From the NCBI RefSeq assembly GCF_036046055.1, contig NZ_CP107939.1:682001-746000 (forward strand): 64,000 bases of DNA. The letters run 5' to 3'. The notes under the pieces were generated by a model. It was not told the DNA's origin, did no database searches, and saw nothing but the letters and a program-made list of their open reading frames with translations. Each line of letters starts with the position of its first letter. The first letter of the stretch is position 1. The translations under genes and the position numbers were made by a program. Shown here piece by piece: positions 16,327-25,146 of the stretch. The stretch comes from Nocardia sp. NBC_00403 (GTDB lineage Bacteria > Actinomycetota > Actinomycetes > Mycobacteriales > Mycobacteriaceae).

Positions 16327-18982
16327 CATCGCGTTCGATACCCTCCCGTGCGCCCGCGAGATCTTCCGCGAACTGGATGCCGCCGGTCAGCGGCCGGTCG
16401 TGTATCTCATCCGAGGCCGCTCCGGCACCGGTAAATCCATGTTGCTTTCGGTCATCCGCGCCCGGCTGCAGGCCGGCGGGATCGCACTGCAGGATCACCC
16501 CGCGCTGCCTGCGACTGCCCTCGAGGTCGGCTCCGGCGATGCCGTCCACGCGATGGCCGGCGCGCGTAGCGTGTTCGGTGCCGCAGCAGGCAATGGGCGC
16601 CGTACGTCCCGTATCGTGCCCGCCGCCGACACCACGCAGTCCCGCGCCGAAACCACGCAGGCACGGCCCGCCCTGATCATCGACAACGCCGAGACCCTGA
16701 GTCACGCCGAGCTCGAAAACCTCTGCGCAACTGTCGAATCCGGCCGATGCACGATGGTGATCGCAGCCCAGCCCCGCCCGCACGACCCGTCCCTGCGCAA
16801 GCTCGCCGACACCGTGGCGCGCCGCGGCCGGGTGGTCGACCTCCGCGCCCTCGGCGTGAGCGATATCGCGCCGTTCGCCCGCGAGCTCGGCATGGCGGTG
16901 CCGCGCCCGGTGGCCCAGCACATCCACCAGCAGACCGCGGGCATCCGCAGTGGCGTGGTCGCCGCACTCACCGCGGCCTGTTCGGCGCGGCTCGACGCCG
17001 GTATCGGCGCCGTCGACGAGGCGGTCGCAGGCTGGGCGCGCGCCATGCTGGACAACGTGGCGCCCGACCTGCTCGAGACCATGGTCGTGGCAACCACCGG
17101 CACCGGACTCGATGCGACCGAGCTGGCCGAGGTGCTCGGCATCGACACGGCCGCGGCGCAGGATCTCATCGACAGGGCCCGGGCAAGCGCCCTGGTGACC
17201 GATGCCGACCTGCTGCTCGGTCCCGCCATCGCACCACTGCGCACAGTGCTCGGCGACCGGCGGTACGTCGCGGTCCAGCGCAGGCTGCTGACCGCGCGAT
17301 TGGACGCGGGCCTGATGCGCGACCACACCGCGTTGCAGCTGGCCGAGTCCGGCGTGCGCGATCAGCGACTTGCCGAATTCCTGTGTGCCGCCGCGGCAAA
17401 GGCGGGCCGCGACGCGGTGCGCTATTACGCCGCGGCCGCCGCGGCAGGCGCCGACCCGGACATCATCGCGGTGCGCTGGGCCGAAGCGGCCGCCTGCATC
17501 GGCGACGGCGAGACAGCGATGCGTCTAGCCGAGCCGGTGCTGGTCCGCTCGGGTGTCAGTGCACCGGAACTCGCCGCGGCCGTGCGGATTTGCGCGGCGG
17601 TGCTGACCCGACGCGGTCTGGTCGGGCGGGCGGCGCAGTTGTACTCCTGGCTCGGATCCCATCGCATCGGCGCGGATTGGGCGGTCGGCGCGACTGTCCT
17701 ATACCTCGCGGGCGATGTACGCGCCGCCGCGGAGATGTCGCATTCGGCGACACAGTGGCCACCGACCGAGACCAACGCGCACGCCCGGCTCATCGCCACG
17801 GCACTCGCACAGACCATTGTCGAGCACGAAACCGGTACCACCACAGCCGTTTCCGCGCTCATCCACGCGGCGCAGGCCGATTCGGGAGTCGACAGGTTCC
17901 TGCCGTGCACCGCGGTGTCCATCGCGACTCTGCTGTGCCTGGGCACCGGTGAACCCGACCGTGCGGGGGATGCCGTGCGCAGAGCCACCGCAAGCGGCCT
18001 GCGTTGTCATCAACTCCAGGTGCTGCAGGCGTGGGCCGCGATGCTCGGCGGCGACGAGCAGACCGCCGCGGCGACAGTCGTAGCATTGCAACCGGGCTCG
18101 CTCGATATCCGCGACCAGCTGCTCGCCCACGGCGTCGCCGTCGGCCTGGCACGGCGCAGCGGCGATCACGCCGCACTCGCCAAGGCCTGGCAGGCTGCCT
18201 ACCCACTGTTCGACGACGTGGACGCCGATCTGCTCACCTTGCTGCCGATCGGCGAGCTGTGGCTCGCCGGCATCCGGCTGCGCGACGAGCGCCGGATTAC
18301 GCCGCTGGTGGAGGCCTCCCTCGCCTTGCTCCGACGCCTGGATCAACCGCCGGCCTGGGCGAATGCCTTCCACTGGTACGGCGTGCAGGCTGCGATCGCA
18401 CACGAAAGTCCCGCAGAGCTGCTACCGCACGCTCGACTGCTCAAGACCGCGGCCGAGGCGGGCGACCGGCATGCCGCCGTGCTCGTCGACGCCGGCCGCA
18501 CCTGGGTGCTCGTGCTGCGTGGAGAGGTCGCGGTCGCGCAGGTGCAGGTTGCCGTCGCCGGACTCAGCGAGATCGGCCTGACCTGGGATGCCGCCCGGCT
18601 CGCCAGTGAGGCCGCGCTCGCCGCGGACGACTCCACGACCGCGACCGCACTGCTCAAGCTGGCTCGCGCGGTTCGCTCCGATGCGCGTCCGCAGGAACCC
18701 GCAGTCCGTCCGCCCGCGCATGCCGCGGCGCCGAACGGTCGGGAGCTTGCCGCGTCTGCACCGGCGGCGCAGGCGACGGCGATCCTCAGCGAACGCGAAC
18801 GGGAAGTCGCCGAACTCGTACTGCTAGGTTTGACCTATCGGGAGATCGGCGCACGCCTGTACATTTCCGCGAAGACGGTAGAGCATCACGTCGCCCGCAT
18901 CCGGCGCCGTATCGGTGCCAGGTCCCGCTCGGAGCTTTTGTCTATGCTCCGCGCGATGGGACACGGCTCGCTGCTGGTGTGA
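16319..18982 (+). CDS. P-loop ATPase / LuxR regulator, IniR-like
   Basis: An 887-residue STAND-type regulator starting at GTG 16319, behind GGAGG and overlapping the upstream Hsp70-like gene by 8 bp. The P-loop is GRSGTGKS (33-40); ALIIDNAETLSHAEL is a Walker B-like strand. The middle is a long Ala-rich helical-repeat region. The C-terminus is a LuxR helix-turn-helix (LSEREREVAELVLLGLTYRE, then AKTVEHHVARIRRRI). In mycobacteria, I recall that the iniBAC activator IniR (MMAR_0612; Rv0339c region) is a P-loop signal-transduction ATPase encoded beside and divergent from iniB. Position and build match, so this is the probable iniBAC regulator. Confidence 0.8.
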   Translation: MADIAFDTLPCAREIFRELDAAGQRPVVYLIRGRSGTGKSMLLSVIRARLQAGGIALQDHPALPATALEVGSGDAVHAMAGARSVFGAAAGNGRRTSRIVPAADTTQSRAETTQARPALIIDNAETLSHAELENLCATVESGRCTMVIAAQPRPHDPSLRKLADTVARRGRVVDLRALGVSDIAPFARELGMAVPRPVAQHIHQQTAGIRSGVVAALTAACSARLDAGIGAVDEAVAGWARAMLDNVAPDLLETMVVATTGTGLDATELAEVLGIDTAAAQDLIDRARASALVTDADLLLGPAIAPLRTVLGDRRYVAVQRRLLTARLDAGLMRDHTALQLAESGVRDQRLAEFLCAAAAKAGRDAVRYYAAAAAAGADPDIIAVRWAEAAACIGDGETAMRLAEPVLVRSGVSAPELAAAVRICAAVLTRRGLVGRAAQLYSWLGSHRIGADWAVGATVLYLAGDVRAAAEMSHSATQWPPTETNAHARLIATALAQTIVEHETGTTTAVSALIHAAQADSGVDRFLPCTAVSIATLLCLGTGEPDRAGDAVRRATASGLRCHQLQVLQAWAAMLGGDEQTAAATVVALQPGSLDIRDQLLAHGVAVGLARRSGDHAALAKAWQAAYPLFDDVDADLLTLLPIGELWLAGIRLRDERRITPLVEASLALLRRLDQPPAWANAFHWYGVQAAIAHESPAELLPHARLLKTAAEAGDRHAAVLVDAGRTWVLVLRGEVAVAQVQVAVAGLSEIGLTWDAARLASEAALAADDSTTATALLKLARAVRSDARPQEPAVRPPAHAAAPNGRELAASAPAAQATAILSEREREVAELVLLGLTYREIGARLYISAKTVEHHVARIRRRIGARSRSELLSMLRAMGHGSLLV

Positions 18983-19017
18983 CGGGTCGCGGACTGATCC
19001 GAAGCGAGGTAACGAGG

Positions 19018-20166
19018 ATGGCCACAGGCGTCGGTCTGCGCATCGCCGAGAACAATTGCACCGCGGCGATTGTCACCGACGCCGGTGAACCGCAATTCAT
19101 CATCCGCGAGTCGATCCTGCACATGTCCGACGACGGCGACACCGTCCTCGGCGGACCTGCGCCGGCCGATCACTCGCACTCCATCACCGAGTTCGTTTCC
19201 CGGGTCGGCGATCCGGCCGGTATCCCGGTCGACGCCGGCGAGGCCTACCGGGCCGAGGATCTGGTTGCGACCGCACTGTTCTGCCTGATCAATCTTGCGG
19301 CCGAGTATTTGAACGGCCCGGCCGAGTTCTATGCGACCCATCCGGCCGACTGGCCGCCGCTATACGTCCAAGCCTTGCGCGATTCGCTCGACTATCTCGG
19401 CCTGCGCTCGGTGGTGCTGGTCAGCGAGGGCGACCTGCCCGGCACCGATATCGGCGACCCGGAGGCAGCGTTGGCCTACGACGCCGCCCGCGCGGCACTG
19501 GCCTCGGTGCTGGCGACACCGGCGGGCAGCACCCCGCCCGATCCGAGCGACGCCGAGAACTCGACCGTGGTCACCGACGTGATTCCCGCGGTGCCTGCCC
19601 CCGGGTCGCAACAAATGCAGGCCTACTCGGCGGCGCTGCCGATCGCCGACCCGATCCTCGCGCAACTGCCGACCGCAGCGGTAGCGGAGTCGCCTGCCGC
19701 GCCGAAGACCATCGCGCCGAGGGCCACCGCGCAGCCCGGCCGCACCACCCCGCTGCTGATCGCGGCGGCGGTAGTGATCGGGTTGGTGCTCGGCGGTTTC
19801 GGCGTGTCGGTGCTGTTCCGCGATACCGGAAAGACCCCGGTGCCGACGGTGCGGGACGCCAAGTCCGATCCGGTGACGGTGACCCCGACGCCACCGGCGC
19901 CACCGGTGGAGTTCCCCACGGTGCCCATCACGACGCCCCCACCGACCACGGAACCGCCGGTGGTCATCACCCGCACGGTCGAGCCGGAAACGACCGAGCC
20001 ACCGGTCACCACGACCACCGAGCCACCGGAAACCACCACCGAGCCAACGACGACCGCCCGGCCAACGACCAATTCGCGGCCGACTCGAACGACCAGCCCC
20101 TTCCATATCGACGTGCCAACACCGCGGCAGTGGCGGCCCACCTCGGAGATCACACGTCCTCGCTGA
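19018..20166 (+). CDS. Membrane-anchored half-Hsp70 protein
   Basis: A 382-residue protein starting at ATG 19018, 35 bp after the LuxR stop. Residues 1-165 correspond only to the first lobe of the Hsp70-like gene at 14476: both share FxxRVGDP followed by a DLxATAxxCLI helix and a HPAxW strand. The phosphate-2 and adenosine motifs are absent, so it should not hydrolyse ATP alone. Then a linker, a transmembrane helix (LLIAAAVVIGLVLGG, about 245-267) and a Pro/Thr-rich outer tail with TTTEPPETTTEP-like runs. It could pair with the full-length Hsp70-like protein as a decoy, lid or sensor subunit. Function unproven. Confidence 0.75.
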   Translation: MATGVGLRIAENNCTAAIVTDAGEPQFIIRESILHMSDDGDTVLGGPAPADHSHSITEFVSRVGDPAGIPVDAGEAYRAEDLVATALFCLINLAAEYLNGPAEFYATHPADWPPLYVQALRDSLDYLGLRSVVLVSEGDLPGTDIGDPEAALAYDAARAALASVLATPAGSTPPDPSDAENSTVVTDVIPAVPAPGSQQMQAYSAALPIADPILAQLPTAAVAESPAAPKTIAPRATAQPGRTTPLLIAAAVVIGLVLGGFGVSVLFRDTGKTPVPTVRDAKSDPVTVTPTPPAPPVEFPTVPITTPPPTTEPPVVITRTVEPETTEPPVTTTTEPPETTTEPTTTARPTTNSRPTRTTSPFHIDVPTPRQWRPTSEITRPR

Positions 20167-20210
20167 TTTAGTAGAGCCCAACCCCGGTTTGTGCCCTAAA
20201 GTGATCCGCT

Positions 20211-20246
20211 GACCGGTGTTGCCGGAAAAATTTCCGACGACCGGTC
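20211..20246. promoter_or_regulatory. Nested palindrome upstream of secreted protease
   Basis: An inner palindrome CGGAAA-AA-TTTCCG (20223-20236) is framed by GACCGGT (20211-20217) and ACCGGTC (20240-20246). It lies between the half-Hsp70 stop and the first S1 protease. It could be an operator for the protease or a weak terminator; no T-run follows. Confidence 0.4.
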
Positions 20247-20333
20247 TGTTGCTGGACGAGGACTGTGCGCCAACGGATTCAGCCTGTGGCCCACGGATGT
20301 AGCTGGCACGCCCCGTGCCGACGAAGGGACTTC

Positions 20334-21689
20334 ATGCGCAAGTTGGTGGCGCGCAGCGCCGCGGTCAAGGCAGCAGCCGTCGGATGCGCCGCGACCGTTT
20401 TCCTCGCTCCATTGCTCGGTATCACCTCTGCATCGGCCACCCCGACGCAGCTGCCCGCCGAAAATCTGCCCGCCGAATTGGTGCAGGCCATTTCGCGCGA
20501 TCTGAAGATGACGCCCGCGGAGTATCTGGAACGGTCCGCCCGCGCCCAGCAGCTCAGCGAATACGCGCGTGACTTCCGATCCGAACGTCCCGATTCCTTC
20601 GCAGGCGCGTGGATCGGCACGGACGGCAGGCCGTTCGTCGCGGTCACCTCGGTCGATGCCGCCAAGATCGCCTCGGCCGCCGGCTACCAGACCCACCTCG
20701 CTCCGGTCTCGGCGAACGCACTGGAAAACTCCCTGATGCAACTGAATCAGTGGATCAACACGCTGCCGCGTGAGCTGTCCTCCACGATCAACTCCGTCGC
20801 TGTCGACTTCCTCAACAGCCAGCTCGTCCTCAGCGTCGCGAACACTCCGGCCGGCCACGTGCTGAATCTGCCGACGCTCATCGCCAACGTGAAGGTCATC
20901 CTGTCGCCGGGCAGCGGCGGCCCGATCGAGCGCCGCCCGATGGGCGGCGACACCTACATCAGCGCCCCCACCTCACTGCACGATGCCGAGCTGCGCAGCG
21001 TCGATGTGTGCTCGTTCGGCTTCAACGGCGTGGACGCCGCGGGCAATGCGCTCAACATCAGCGCCGGCCACTGCGATCCGAATCTCGGCAAGGGCGACCA
21101 GCAGGCGGGGGTCTACCTGCCCAACGTCAAAGATATTCCGAACAGCCCCGAAGTCGGCACCTTCATGCAGGCGAAGCTCGGCGGACCGACCGCATTGGAC
21201 TATTCGGTCATCAAGCTGAACGAGCGCGCGGTCAGGGCCGGCATGGACCAGCCATCGGTGCGCGGCTCCAACGGCACCACACTGACCATCACCGGCACCG
21301 CCGACCCGGTGACCGGTGCACCGGTGTGCAAGTCGGGGCAGTCGTCCACCTTCACCTGTGGGTTCGTGGTGGCCGATCGGGTCGAGACCCAGCTGTTCAC
21401 CGCGGAGGGCGTGAGCAAGACCGTGCGCGGCTTCGCCAGCTCGGCGTGCACCCTCGGCGGCGACAGCGGTGGCGCGATCTTCACCGGCACCCTCGCGCTC
21501 GGCATCACCAGCGGCTCCAACGCGGCCGACGCACCGAATTGCAACGACGCAAATGTCGGCCTGGCACAGTACGGCGGCACCGCCTCGCTCGGCATTCCGA
21601 TCCGTGCGATCCTCGCCGATATCGACGCATCCTCGGGCGGCGGACTCGGCAGCGGTGTCGAGTTGCGCACCAAGCAGGCGGCCGGCTAG
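20334..21689 (+). CDS. Secreted S1-family serine protease
   Basis: A 451-residue preproprotein. A signal peptide (about 1-36, ending SASA) follows from the ATG at 20334, which has AAGGGA upstream. A propeptide region resembles alpha-lytic protease type pro-domains (EYLERSARAQQLSEYARDF). The catalytic triad is His246 in SAGHC, Asp289 in ALDYSVIK and Ser378 in GGDSGGAIF, with paired cysteines (VCSFGF...GHC and VCKSG...TCGF). It is probably exported and self-processed. A paralogue follows at 22007. The gene's stop is directly followed by a minisatellite. Confidence 0.88.
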   Translation: MRKLVARSAAVKAAAVGCAATVFLAPLLGITSASATPTQLPAENLPAELVQAISRDLKMTPAEYLERSARAQQLSEYARDFRSERPDSFAGAWIGTDGRPFVAVTSVDAAKIASAAGYQTHLAPVSANALENSLMQLNQWINTLPRELSSTINSVAVDFLNSQLVLSVANTPAGHVLNLPTLIANVKVILSPGSGGPIERRPMGGDTYISAPTSLHDAELRSVDVCSFGFNGVDAAGNALNISAGHCDPNLGKGDQQAGVYLPNVKDIPNSPEVGTFMQAKLGGPTALDYSVIKLNERAVRAGMDQPSVRGSNGTTLTITGTADPVTGAPVCKSGQSSTFTCGFVVADRVETQLFTAEGVSKTVRGFASSACTLGGDSGGAIFTGTLALGITSGSNAADAPNCNDANVGLAQYGGTASLGIPIRAILADIDASSGGGLGSGVELRTKQAAG

Positions 21690-21691
21690 GC

Positions 21692-21862
21692 GGCTGCCTC
21701 GCCTCCGCTCGACCCGGCGCGAGTGCGGCTGCCTCGCCTCCGCTCGACCCGGCGCGAGTGCGGCTGCCTCGCCTCCGCTCGACCCGGCGCGGGCGCGGCT
21801 GCCTCGCCTCCGCTCGACCCGGCGCGGGCGCGGCTGCCACGCCTCCGCTCGACCCAGCGCGG
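21692..21862. repeat. 35-bp minisatellite, five copies
   Basis: Units begin at 21692, 21727, 21762, 21797 and 21832, exactly 35 bp apart, each opening GGCTGCCTCGCCTCCGCTCG and ending CGCGAGTGC or CGCGGGCGC. The last copy is diverged and incomplete. 35 is not a multiple of three, so the repeat does not encode a periodic peptide. It starts three bases after the protease stop codon. The rest of the 317-bp gap shows no gene. Confidence 0.92.
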
Positions 21863-22006
21863 CTGTCGGCGGACTGCCGTCCGACAGTGCCATCAGGTGT
21901 GTCAGAGCCTGCTCACACCGGACGTGGTGTCGGTTACGTCCACAGCGACCGAATCGTCGCCCGTGATAAGTAGGCACCCCCGGGCTGGAGCCCATATAGT
22001 CTGGGA

Positions 22007-23335
22007 ATGCTCCTGCCACGTATAGGTCAGCTCCGATCAGCTGCGCGACAGACCCGGGTTCGAAAAACAGTAATCGCCGCCTCGGCGGCGATTCTGCTGT
22101 TCGGTCCCACAGCAGCAGTAGCGACGGCACAACCGGACCCGAATGCCGGACTTTCCCCCGAGCTGGCAGCGGCCGTGGCACGCGATCTGAAGATCTCGCC
22201 GGAGGAGTACCTGCACCGCGCCGACCTCGCCCAGCAGGCCGCGGCCTTCGCCACTACCGCACAGCGTCAGTACCCCCAGGTTTTCGCCGGTTCGTGGCTC
22301 GACGACGCGGGCCGCGTCGTGGTGGCGCTCGCGCCGGGATCCGGCATCGATGAGGCGCGCAAGGCCGCCGATTCGGCCGGATTCGAAGTCCGCAACGTCG
22401 CCAAGAGCGAGGCTGCGCTGCGCGGTGAGAAGACCGCGTTCGAGCGGTGGCTCGACGGGCAGCCCGAGGCAGTGTCCGCGCTGGTACGCGGCGCGGTGAT
22501 CGACACCGTCAACAACAGCGTCGCGGTGCGGGTCGACAAGCCGGGTCTGCCGATGCCGAGCTTCATCGATCCGATGCGGGTCATGGTGATGGCTCCGCCG
22601 GTGGCGAGCGAGCCCGCGAACCTGCCGCGGGCCGGCGAGATCGCCGGTGAGGCGCGTGGCGCGCTGTCGGGCGGCGACGGTTTCGCCTCGATCGGCGGTG
22701 ATACGTCGCTGCGTTGCTCGTTCGGCTTCAATGGCACCGACCGGTCCGGCAACACCGTGAACATCACCGCGGGCCACTGCAACCCCGACATTCCCTCGGC
22801 GGGCAACGGCAATGCGGCAGGCGTTTTCGAGCTGCACGGCGATCGCGCGGGCGCGCAGCTCGGCACGTTCCAGAAGTCGGTGCTCGGCGCACAGGACTAC
22901 TCGATCGTTCGGATCAACGACCAGGCCAAGGGCCGCTTCGAGAACAACGGCGTGCGGGTTCCCGGCCGGGCACCGATCCCGATCGACGGCGTCGCCACGC
23001 CGGTCGTCGGTGCGCCGGTCTGCAAGTCCGGTTCGCGCACCGGCTTCAGCTGCGGCGTCGTCAATGCCGTCGATCAGACCGTGCTGGTCGGCGATCGTGA
23101 GCTCACCCAGAGCTTCTCGGCCAACATCTGCGCGCTGCCCGGCGACAGCGGCGGCCCGATCGTGACCGGCCGGATGGCACTGGGCATCTCCAGCGCGTCC
23201 TCGGTGGCCGACTTCCCGATCTGCGAGATCCCCAACCTGATCGGCGCCCTCACCGGCAATGTGCCGCAGCTGTTCGCGCAGCCGGTCAGCGTGGTCCTCT
23301 CGGACAACCCGGGTCTGCGGATTCGCACCAACTGA
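22007..23335 (+). CDS. Secreted S1-family serine protease (paralogue)
   Basis: A 442-residue preproprotein paralogous to the gene at 20334, with the same plan: signal peptide (VIAASAAILLFGPTAAVATA), pro-region (EYLHRADLAQQAAAFATTAQ), then the protease domain with His257 (TAGHC), Asp297 (AQDYSIV) and Ser381 (LPGDSGGPIV). Cysteine pairs are conserved. The start ATG 22007 lacks a clear ribosome site, so the true start could differ slightly, but the basic n-region (RSAARQTRVRK) supports it. Tandem duplication with the previous gene is evident; a rho-independent terminator follows. Confidence 0.87.
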   Translation: MLLPRIGQLRSAARQTRVRKTVIAASAAILLFGPTAAVATAQPDPNAGLSPELAAAVARDLKISPEEYLHRADLAQQAAAFATTAQRQYPQVFAGSWLDDAGRVVVALAPGSGIDEARKAADSAGFEVRNVAKSEAALRGEKTAFERWLDGQPEAVSALVRGAVIDTVNNSVAVRVDKPGLPMPSFIDPMRVMVMAPPVASEPANLPRAGEIAGEARGALSGGDGFASIGGDTSLRCSFGFNGTDRSGNTVNITAGHCNPDIPSAGNGNAAGVFELHGDRAGAQLGTFQKSVLGAQDYSIVRINDQAKGRFENNGVRVPGRAPIPIDGVATPVVGAPVCKSGSRTGFSCGVVNAVDQTVLVGDRELTQSFSANICALPGDSGGPIVTGRMALGISSASSVADFPICEIPNLIGALTGNVPQLFAQPVSVVLSDNPGLRIRTN

Positions 23336-23353
23336 TCCTCGGGTCACCGAAAA

Positions 23354-23383
23354 GGCCGGCAGCGGGTCGCTGTCGGCCTTTTT
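23354..23383 (+). terminator. Rho-independent terminator after protease
   Basis: An 11-bp stem GGCCGGCAGCG / CGCTGTCGGCC with one G-T pair and a GGT loop is followed by TTTTT. It starts 19 bp after the protease stop. Confidence 0.85.
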
Positions 23384-23463
23384 GCTGTCACTGCGCTGTT
23401 CTACCGGCCGTCCGGGGATGAATACGCTGTGAGCGCCCGCTAGGTTCCGGCATCCTGGATTAC

Positions 23464-24357
23464 ATGTGTTTGGTTTTGATCGGCTGGCGTGCACATCCGG
23501 AGTACCGGTTGATCGTCGCGGCCAACCGCGACGAGTTCTACACCAGGCCGACCGAATCAATGCGGTGGTGGCCGGAGGTGGCCGGCCTGCTGGCCGGACG
23601 CGATCTCGGGGCCACCGGCAAGGCGGCGGGTGATCCCCCGGGCACCTGGCTCGGCCTGACGCGAGAGGCGCAGGGACGCAACCGCTTCGCCACCGTGACC
23701 AATGTCCGCAACCCGGATGGTGAACGCTCCGAAGCCCGTTCGCGTGGTGCGCTGCTGATGGATTTTCTGCGCGGCGCCGACGACCGCCATCCCAGCGGCA
23801 GATTCCCCGGCCCCGAAAAGTACGTTCTCGACGTCGCTGCGGCACCGGATGACTACAACGGGTACAACTTGGTGGTCTCGGACCTCGAATCGCTCTGGTG
23901 GCATTCCAACCGCAGTACGACCCCGCCCCGCGAGCTGACGCCGGGCTTCCACGGTCTGTCCAACGGGACCTTCCTGGCCTCGACGGCACCGGGACCCTCG
24001 ACGGCATTGGAAGCGCCGCAACCCATCTGGCCCAAAATGCGCGACGGCGTCCTCGGTCTGCGCGCCGTCGTCGAGACCGATCCCGGCAATATCGACCGAT
24101 ATTTCGAGGTGCTCGCCGACCGCACCCAGGCGTCGGACGATCAATTGCCGCACACCGGCATTCCGCTGTCGCTGGAGCGGGCGGTGTCCGCCAGATTCGT
24201 CGCGCACCTCCTGCACGGCACCCGGGCGAGCACGGTGCTGCTGGTGCGCGAGGACGGGACGTTCGAGATGGCCGAGCGTTCGTTCGGGCGGTTCGGGCGC
24301 GGTAAGGGCGAGGAATCGTTCAGCGGCAGCTTGGATTTGCGCGAGCGCCAGGCCTGA
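23464..24357 (+). CDS. TANGO2-like NRDE family protein
   Basis: A 297-residue cytoplasmic protein with the family-defining start MCLVLIGW and the NRDE motif (IVAANRDEFYTRPT), where the second-residue cysteine is the conserved N-terminal nucleophile-like residue. Further landmarks are GRDLGATGK, TWLGLTREGR-like TWLGLTREAQGR, TNVRNP and a GFHGLSNG strand. Human TANGO2 and bacterial relatives have been linked to haem or lipid handling, not settled. The product ends just before a strong bidirectional terminator. Start is the ATG at 23464; no signal peptide. Confidence 0.85.
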   Translation: MCLVLIGWRAHPEYRLIVAANRDEFYTRPTESMRWWPEVAGLLAGRDLGATGKAAGDPPGTWLGLTREAQGRNRFATVTNVRNPDGERSEARSRGALLMDFLRGADDRHPSGRFPGPEKYVLDVAAAPDDYNGYNLVVSDLESLWWHSNRSTTPPRELTPGFHGLSNGTFLASTAPGPSTALEAPQPIWPKMRDGVLGLRAVVETDPGNIDRYFEVLADRTQASDDQLPHTGIPLSLERAVSARFVAHLLHGTRASTVLLVREDGTFEMAERSFGRFGRGKGEESFSGSLDLRERQA

Positions 24358-24362
24358 AAACA

Positions 24363-24397
24363 CAATCGGCCCGCTCTCTACGAGAGCGGGCCGATTG
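24363..24397. terminator. Bidirectional terminator
   Basis: A near-perfect 16-bp stem CAATCGGCCCGCTCTC with its complement around a TAC loop, followed by TTGTTGTTC on the plus strand. It lies between the convergent TANGO2-like gene and the secreted-protein gene and can serve both. Confidence 0.85.
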
Positions 24398-24411
24398 TTG
24401 TTCGGTTCGAG

Positions 24412-25146
24412 TTAGTTCGGCGTTTGAACCGGCGCGGCCGCGGGCGCCGCCACCGGCTTCTCGGCCCACTTCGTGGTGCCATCCGGAGCCTGGATGGTGT
24501 TGAGCAGTTCGAGGCCCGCAGCAACCAGCGTCGGACCGCCGACGGCGATGGTGCCGAGGATGCCGCCGATGCCCGCACCGGTCAGCAGACCCGGAAGGCA
24601 GCCGACCGGAATGCTGATGATGCAGCCGGCGATCGCACCGATCGCGGTACCGATGAACCCGCCGACGGCGGTCGCGATGCCGAAGTTGCTAGCGAATTCG
24701 TTCTGCGCGCGCTGGTTTTCGATCGGCGACGCGATTTCCTTGGCGGCAACCGGCTTCGCGACGACCGGCTTGGCCGACACCACGAGATCCGCGGGCTTTT
24801 CCGGGGTGACCTCGAGCACGGTGCCGTCGTTCTTCATATCCGCTTTGACCGGCACGAGCTTGCCGTCGACATCCACGTTCAGCGGGAAGGAGACGAGGGT
24901 GTTGCCCTTGCCGTCAAGCACGTTGGCGATCGTGGTCTTCGGGTCGTCGACAGTGGCGCCGGGCTCCTCGGTCACCGAGAAGGTCCCCCCCTTGAGGGTT
25001 GCGACAACGACCTTGTTAACCAGCTTGACGGAATAGCTGAGAGGCTGCGGCGCCGCAGGTGCAGGCTCAGCATGCGCGGTGCCGAGGCTGATGGTCATCG
25101 CACCGATGACCAACGCCGAAGCCGCAGTAGTTCTGCGGAGATTCAT
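24412..25146 (-). CDS. Secreted protein with glycine-zipper segment
   Basis: A 244-residue exported protein. The signal peptide is clear (MNLRRTTAASALVIGAMTIS, cleaved after AHA). A beta-rich domain follows (SYSVKLVNKVVVATLKGGTF). The C-terminal third has a Gly/Ala-rich hydrophobic hairpin (TAVGGFIGTAIGAIAG and GLLTGAGIGGILGTIAVGG), a glycine-zipper-like pattern that may insert in a membrane, with two cysteines between (GCIISIPVGC). I do not recognise a named family with certainty; proteins of this plan are common in Nocardia-type genomes. Monocistronic. Confidence 0.72.
   Translation of the reverse strand: MNLRRTTAASALVIGAMTISLGTAHAEPAPAAPQPLSYSVKLVNKVVVATLKGGTFSVTEEPGATVDDPKTTIANVLDGKGNTLVSFPLNVDVDGKLVPVKADMKNDGTVLEVTPEKPADLVVSAKPVVAKPVAAKEIASPIENQRAQNEFASNFGIATAVGGFIGTAIGAIAGCIISIPVGCLPGLLTGAGIGGILGTIAVGGPTLVAAGLELLNTIQAPDGTTKWAEKPVAAPAAAPVQTPN

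Noticed and set aside
21692..21862. Possible CRISPR array from evenly spaced repeats
   Set aside because: Units are head-to-tail with no unique spacers and no cas gene nearby; it is a minisatellite.
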